Part shown: positions 60,125 to 64,000 of the stretch, one piece after another | How positions within the stretch are numbered: the stretch's first letter is position 1 | Layout: each line of letters begins with the position of its first letter | NCBI GenBank assembly: GCA_041394405.1 | Contig: JAWKIF010000015.1 | Coordinates: forward strand, 20,498 to 84,497 | DNA from: Microthrix sp041394405 | Lineage (GTDB): Bacteria > Actinomycetota > Acidimicrobiia > Acidimicrobiales > Microtrichaceae | Length of the DNA: 64,000 nt | Direction: 5' to 3' | Notes under the pieces: model-generated | Databases searched by the model: none | Told to the model about the DNA's origin: nothing | The model's input: the letters and a program-made list of their open reading frames with translations, nothing else | Program-made: the position numbers and the translations under genes

Positions 60125-61336
60125 TGTGATGTCGCGAGACATCGGAACCCCCTGAACCTGCGGTTCGGGGGGTTCTTCATATTTTGAAGCGTGGTTGGTA
60201 GCCGCGGTTGGGTCGAGGGTGAGGGCTCGGAGGAGTTCGCCGGTTTGTTTGTGGACGACTCGGATGTTGAGGTCGTCGATGAGCATGATCACGGGCTCGT
60301 GCTTGTGGGCGCGGCCGATGGAGATGTGGTGCATGCGTCCGGCGCGTCGCAGTGAGATCGCCCCGGTTTGGTCGACGCGGTCGTGGCGGATCCGGTAGTG
60401 CGCTCCGGTGTTCGTTCCGGCCGGCCCGGCTTTGGGGAGCCGCCGGTAGGCGACCGCAGGGGTTGCCCGCCCGAGGGACCGGTGGGGGCGCCGCTCGTTG
60501 TATTCGTCGGCGAAGCGGTCCAGCATCACCTGGAGCTCAGCAATGGTGGCGGGCTGGGGTGATTGTGCGGCCAACCATTGTTTGAGGGTTTGGTGGAGCC
60601 GTTCGACCTTCCCGCAGGTGGTGGGGTGGTTCGGCCGGGAGTTCTTCTGGGTGATCCCGAGTTCGGCCAGGCGGGTCTCGAAGGCGTTCCGTCCGCCTTT
60701 CCCGCCCGCGAACCTGGCGGTGTAGACGAGCCCGTTGTCGGTCAGTGTTGAGGCCGGGAACCCTTCTGTGGCGCCGGTTGCGTTGAATGTGTCGACCACG
60801 GTCTTGCCGGTGACACGCCGGTGTGCGGTGAGCGAGAGGACATAGCGGGAGTGGTCATCGAGCCACACCAGCACCTCGCTGTCGGCGCCGGTGGTGAGCG
60901 GGTAGTGGGTGAAGTCTGATTGCCACGTCTCGTTGGGGAGTTCGGCCTCAAAGCGGACGTATGACGATCGGGGTCGTTTCTTCGGTTCCGGGGTGATCAG
61001 CCCCTCAGCGGCGACGTACCGGTAGATCGTCGAGACCGACACGGTGTGTCCTTGCTTGGCGAGGTGCCAGGCAATGGTGTCCGCTCCGGCATCGAGACCG
61101 TCCTCGGTGAGGGTCTTGCGCAGGTTCACGATCTGGTCGGCCACGACATCGGGGGTCTTCGACGGTGAAGTGAGCGGCCGTCTTGATCGGGGCTCGAACG
61201 CCGTTTCGCCTTCGGCCCGGTATCGGCCGACCAGCCGTGTCACCCACGACCGCGATACGCCGTACTGGGCAGCAACATCGCCATGGGTGCGACCCTCGGT
61301 AACGACCGCCAAGATGACCAAACGCCGTTTCGACAT
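60125..61336 (-). CDS. IS481-type DDE transposase, stop codon outside the IS
   Basis: About 404 residues inside the element from the ATG at 61336. N-terminal HTH (GRTHGDVAAQYGVSRSWVTRLVGRYRAEG), then integrase core: ETWQSDFTHYPL (first Asp), STLTDNGLVYTARF (second Asp) and TTCGKVERLHQTLKQWL (Glu), so the catalytic triad is intact; the C-terminus contains YNERRPHRSLGRATPAVAY. No stop occurs before the left inverted repeat; the frame leaves the IS and continues antisense through tRNA-Ser to a stop at 60023, adding about 34 residues. Insertion context therefore fixes the C-terminus. Confidence 0.9.
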
Positions 61337-61406
61337 CGCCCACCATGCACCCCACCAAGGTTCCGATGTCTCGCGACATCATGTTCCGATGTCCTGAACC
61401 ACCACA
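60125..61406 (-). mobile_element. IS481-family insertion sequence
   Basis: 1282 bp, ending TGT...ACA. Left end TGTGATGTCGCGAGACATCG and the reverse complement of the right end TGTGGTGGTTCAGGACATCG match in 18 of the first 24 positions. A second copy of the left-end motif GATGTCGCGAGACATCGGAAC lies inside the right end (about 61360-61380). Flanked by a 15-bp direct repeat of the tRNA-Ser 3' end; IS481 members are known for duplications of up to about that size. Confidence 0.88.
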
Positions 61407-61421
61407 CCCCTCCCTCCGCCA
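61407..61421. repeat. 15-bp direct repeat, right copy
   Basis: Second copy of CCCCTCCCTCCGCCA. The sequence after it, with a small CCCC-TAC-GGGG hairpin at 61429-61439, is probably the original downstream region of tRNA-Ser. Confidence 0.85.
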
Positions 61422-61807
61422 CTCAACTCCCCTACGGGGGACTGGGATGTAGCCAATTTGGGCGGTTGTTAGTTTGAGTAGCCGAACTCTTTTCGGGACT
61501 GTTTCCTTGGGGGTTCTTTGATGGGCAAGACCTGTGGCGGGGTCTGCTGGCGCTGTTGTGGCCGTTCCTGTAGTGACGGATCAGTCCGCTGGGGCGTGTC
61601 GGCTGCTCGGGCTGGATCCGCAGACCTGGCAGTACGTCCGAGTGAGGAAACGCCGTGACCTGTTCCGATTTGTCCCATCCATATGCGGGCCAGGTGGAGT
61701 CGGGACCGGGATCGATTGTGTGGGCGTCACCGTTCAACCACTGGTCAAACGGCATGAGGGCGACGTTCCCATCCGGAGCGTTCCGCCCACACGCGAAGTT
61801 CGTCATT
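61422..61807. other. Gap after the IS, no gene I can support
   Basis: A 124-codon minus frame (61432-61806) is open, but its product (Pro/Ser/His-rich, ending NRPNWLHPSPP) has no recognised domain and its start coincides with the junction to the integrase remnant. I treat it as unproven. Confidence 0.3.
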
Positions 61808-61902
61808 GCCCAACCATGACACTCGACGTCTACGCCGCCCGAACCACCGACGCCGACCAAGCCGCAGGCCAACTCATAGACGAACTCCTCGACAACCCAT
61901 AG
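61808..61902 (+). pseudogene. Tyrosine recombinase/integrase C-terminal remnant
   Basis: Thirty residues, PTMTLDVYAARTTDADQAAG and LIDELLDNP, resemble the very end of phage-type integrases, where the catalytic Tyr lies in T-x-D-x-Y. Nothing upstream in any frame continues the family. Together with the adjacent tRNA it suggests an old integrated element. Confidence 0.5.
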
Positions 61903-62275
61903 ACCGGGGTGACCCTGCGCGGTGCTCCTCGTTCGCGGCAAGCGCGGGTGCGCGGAACGCGCTCAAGCACGTTGAACCATCCCGCGTTCCGTCGTTCTCT
62001 GAGACTGACGCCGCAAGCGTCCTGCAAGGCACTGCCCGGGCCACGATGGCATCTGCGGGCTTGGCGAGCCGACCCCGCCTGCGTTGGCCGCGACGCGACG
62101 ACGTTCGAGGCAGCTCCGGCGCCGACCTCCTCTACGACGGGAGACGCCATCGTGAAAGCAACCGGATAGCGCCCTGCCAGCATAGGGTTGCTGGTTCAAG
62201 GAGCCAGGGTCAGTGCAGCCCGAGGGGCGAGGTCATGCCGGTGATGAACGGAGAGAATGCCAAGGTGGTCGGAGT
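61903..62275. other. Gap with no recognisable gene
   Basis: Several short open frames exist on both strands but none shows a motif or a good ribosome site. The last 41 bp before 62276 hold a short frame (MPVMNGENAKVVGV) whose TGA overlaps the next start, possibly a leader or the end of a decayed gene. Confidence 0.4.
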
Positions 62276-62542
62276 ATGACCGATGCCCGCCAGTACCGCC
62301 TTGAGCGATCCACCTTCCGACACAACGTTGCCGCGGCCGACACCCACCACGCCCTCAAGCACCGGGTTGGAGACTGGCCCATTGAGGCCGAACCACCTGA
62401 CCGGCCCGATGACCGGATTCTGGCGATCGGACCCGGCCGCGATGGGCAGCTACTGGAAGTCATCTACGTTCCGGCCCATACTGAGTACCGAGTGATCCAC
62501 TCCATGAGGCTCCGCCCGGGCACACGGGCCGAATTCCTATGA
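62276..62542 (+). CDS. Small toxin-like protein (BrnT/RelE-like fold suspected)
   Basis: 88 residues from the ATG at 62276. The pattern HHALKHRVGDWPIE ... ILAIGPGRDGQLLEVIYVPAHTEYRVIHSMRLRPGTRAEFL resembles small actinobacterial proteins ending VIHAMPLRP..., paired with antitoxins. The next gene overlaps by ATGA, the typical toxin-first cassette. AAGGTGG lies 7 bp upstream. Family assignment is from memory of the pattern, not a search. Confidence 0.55.
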   Translation: MTDARQYRLERSTFRHNVAAADTHHALKHRVGDWPIEAEPPDRPDDRILAIGPGRDGQLLEVIYVPAHTEYRVIHSMRLRPGTRAEFL

Positions 62543-62766
62543 GCGCCACGACAGCCAGGAAAGCACCCCAACCAACTCCCGAAACGCCCCTGTATCCGTA
62601 CGGGGATTATCTGGCCGACGTTGATGGCTTCCTCTATCTGCCAACAGGTGAACCTGACATCCTCGACGGCCGACATGCCACTATCGAGGCGATCGAAGCT
62701 GAAGCCGACTATTGGGCCACCCACCCGATCCGTCCAAAACACTCCGAGGCCGCCACTTCTGAGTGA
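62539..62766 (+). CDS. Probable antitoxin partner
   Basis: 75 residues, overlapping the upstream stop (ATGA). Acidic and aromatic (PLYPYGDYLADVDGFLYLPTGEPDI, EAIEAEADYWATHP), no obvious DNA-binding motif. It is called an antitoxin only because of gene order, size and overlap. Confidence 0.45.
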   Translation: MSATTARKAPQPTPETPLYPYGDYLADVDGFLYLPTGEPDILDGRHATIEAIEAEADYWATHPIRPKHSEAATSE

Positions 62767-62884
62767 CATACCGGGGCCGATACGGGCCCGTTGTGACGGC
62801 GATGAACTGCAACTCCTTCCGGTAGGCAGGTCCCGTCGGAACCGTCGGCCCAAAAGGCACTCCAAGTTTCTGAATCGAGCTGCG

Positions 62885-63130
62885 ATGACGACCCACACGT
62901 TCCTTCTGATACTCAGCCAGCCGATCGACGAGGCAACCAGCGACCTGCTCTTGGATGCAGGGCTCGGCGACGCCGCAGTTACAGCAGTTGGCGGGGAGCC
63001 AGCGCTTGACGTCAACCGTGACGCTTCAAGCCTGCAGGAGGCCATCGCCTCGGCAACTCGGCAGGCCGAGTCGGTGCCGGGCATTCGTGTGCTGCGAATA
63101 GAGCGCGAAGACCTGGTTCGCTCAGCCTGA
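62885..63130 (+). CDS. Small conserved-type protein, truncated before its HTH
   Basis: 81 residues: THTFLLILSQPIDEATSDLLLDAGLGDAAVTAVGGEPALDVNRDASSLQEAIASATRQAESVPGIRVLRIEREDLVRSA. This is the N-terminal part of a recurrent actinobacterial small protein that normally continues, after DLV, into a helix-turn-helix. Here a stop follows at once, so it is probably decayed. No function known. Confidence 0.5.
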   Translation: MTTHTFLLILSQPIDEATSDLLLDAGLGDAAVTAVGGEPALDVNRDASSLQEAIASATRQAESVPGIRVLRIEREDLVRSA

Positions 63131-63227
63131 CATCGCGTTGTCGATGGCCCCGCCGGTTGGTGGACCCTCGCAGCTATCCCCAAGCTTCATCACGTCTTGG
63201 GACGCACCTGTGGATAGGGTCGAGATC

Positions 63228-63735
63228 GTGAAGGGTCGAGTTCGCTGGTGTTGGGTGGTCATCTTGCTCGTGGCTGTGGCCAGCGGGACGGATCCGGAAG
63301 TGCTGGAGGATACGAAACGACTCGAGAACTTCAAAACCTGGAATTGGGAGTTTGCCGGGACGTCCGTGGCCCGAGTTGAGAGCGACAGGAACACGCCGTG
63401 GGGCGCCGAGGGGGGGGACCATCTTGGAGGGTAGCGGTTACTGGACGCTCCCCCAGGGGACCGACCAGATTGAAGTGGTTCAGGAACTGGAAAGGCATGG
63501 TCTTGCCCTGACGTTCGTATCGTGCGGGCCGCAGTTGCGGTTCGGGGGCAATGTGGACGGCTTCGAGACCTCTCTACGTGTCTCGGGCCAGTTTCAAGAC
63601 GGTCAGCTTGTCATCATTGTCAGCCTTCCCCCTAGGTCGAGACGGGGTTCCGTCGGCGCCAATCAAGAGCAGGTGATTGACGGTCCGCTGGAGTGTCAAA
63701 CGGATTTGGACGCAGGTTTGGGTGGGCCCGGTTAG
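63228..63735 (+). pseudogene. Secreted or anchored hypothetical protein, frameshifted at a G8 run
   Basis: Start GTG 63228 gives KGRVRWCWVVILLVAVASG, a signal-peptide-like segment, then a polar domain. At the G8 run (63410-63417) the frame closes 15 bases later; removing one G joins it to the frame reading EGSGYWTLPQGTDQIEVVQELERHGLALTFVSCG to a stop at 63735. Composition of the joined product (about 168 residues) is consistent. No recognised domain. Confidence 0.5.
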
Positions 63736-63902
63736 AGGCAATGCGAATTGGATCTCGCTGCTGCGGCGAGCCAGCTCGGACAAGGGTGAAGCCTGACCCG
63801 CAGACTTGCCCTCGTCGTTCCTTCGGACGGTCCCAACTTCTCGGGGAACTTCGCTTGGCGCGGTCGCTCCACAGTTCTGGCAGCACGGATGAAGTGTGTG
63901 TC

Positions 63903-63984
63903 GTGCGCCAGTTGGTAGGGACCACTTTGGGGGTGTTGCGCCACCTGGTATGGACCACTGGTGCGCCAGCTGAAAGGGACCATT
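63903..63984. repeat. Three 24-bp repeats, probable end of an IS21-type element
   Basis: Units at 63903-63926, 63936-63959 and 63961-63984 share GCGCCA-N-(C/T)TG-N4-GGACCA. Multiple short transposase-binding repeats with TGGTCC cores are typical of IS21-family ends, which would place istAB beyond the window. No gene is visible between 63736 and 63902. Confidence 0.55.
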
Positions 63985-64000
63985 TGGTGGGGGGTCTTCC

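Noticed and set aside
61432..61941. 169-codon minus frame after the IS as a real gene
   Set aside because: No motif or ribosome site, and part of it is antisense to the integrase remnant; left as unproven.

Overview
The window is GC-rich (by eye about two thirds G+C), densely packed chromosomal DNA from an actinobacterium. Supporting signs are a SigR/RsrA-type redox sigma/anti-sigma pair, Mnh/Mrp and Tad clusters of actinobacterial type, DUF2342 and DUF1214 proteins, a DUF222 (13E12-type) HNH gene with an actinobacterial SOS box, and frequent GTG starts inside GTGA/ATGA stop-start overlaps. A member of the Acidimicrobiia (Microthrix/Ilumatobacter-like) is my best guess; this is inference, not proof.

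Layout. 1-5.7 kb: end of coaX, a TetR regulator with a palindromic operator, and a divergent ferredoxin reductase/fatty-acid desaturase pair, then a DUF1214 protein and a methyltransferase. 5.7-8.6 kb: a rearrangement scar joining two truncated genes, a carotenoid-oxygenase gene with a late frameshift, and a GT2 glycosyltransferase. 8.7-23.8 kb: cofactor block on the minus strand. nadC stands alone; then, in transcription order, DUF2342 protease, tilS, hpt, ftsH, folE, folP, a phosphatase-like protein, folB, folK, DUF2520, panC and nadB, mostly with overlapping stops and starts. sigR-rsrA lies upstream. 24-35 kb: tRNA-Thr, a GGDEF/EAL protein, polysaccharide deacetylase, an MFS-tmk-holB operon, topA and an acyl-CoA dehydrogenase. 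35-41.5 kb: complete seven-gene mnhABCDEFG antiporter operon. 41.6-47.6 kb: SOS-boxed but frameshifted HNH gene, RsbW-like kinase, SftH/Hrq1-like helicase, a glutathione peroxidase with an in-frame UGA at its catalytic position, and a MazEF pair. 47.7-52.8 kb: Tad pilus operon, a tRNA with anticodon UCA (selC) and a primary-type sigma factor. 53-60 kb: methylmalonyl-CoA mutase small subunit, DoxX, malonyl-CoA decarboxylase, AI-2E family permease, metallo-beta-lactamase-fold hydrolase and tRNA-Ser. 60.1-64 kb: accessory DNA with an IS481-type element inserted exactly at the tRNA-Ser 3' end, an integrase remnant, a toxin-antitoxin-like pair, decayed small genes and the repeat-bearing end of what looks like an IS21-type element running off the window.

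The main discovery is a selenocysteine decoding set inside one window. The GPx gene at 46571-47044 is interrupted only by a TGA exactly where the family has its catalytic U or C. A hairpin with a GGTC apical loop starts 15 nt after that codon. The matching tRNA-Sec gene lies about 5 kb away. Neither would be found by standard gene callers, which would split the peroxidase or start it downstream of the active site.

Several genes carry frameshifts (carotenoid oxygenase, HNH gene, the last secreted-like gene at a G8 run). They could be real decay or assembly errors.
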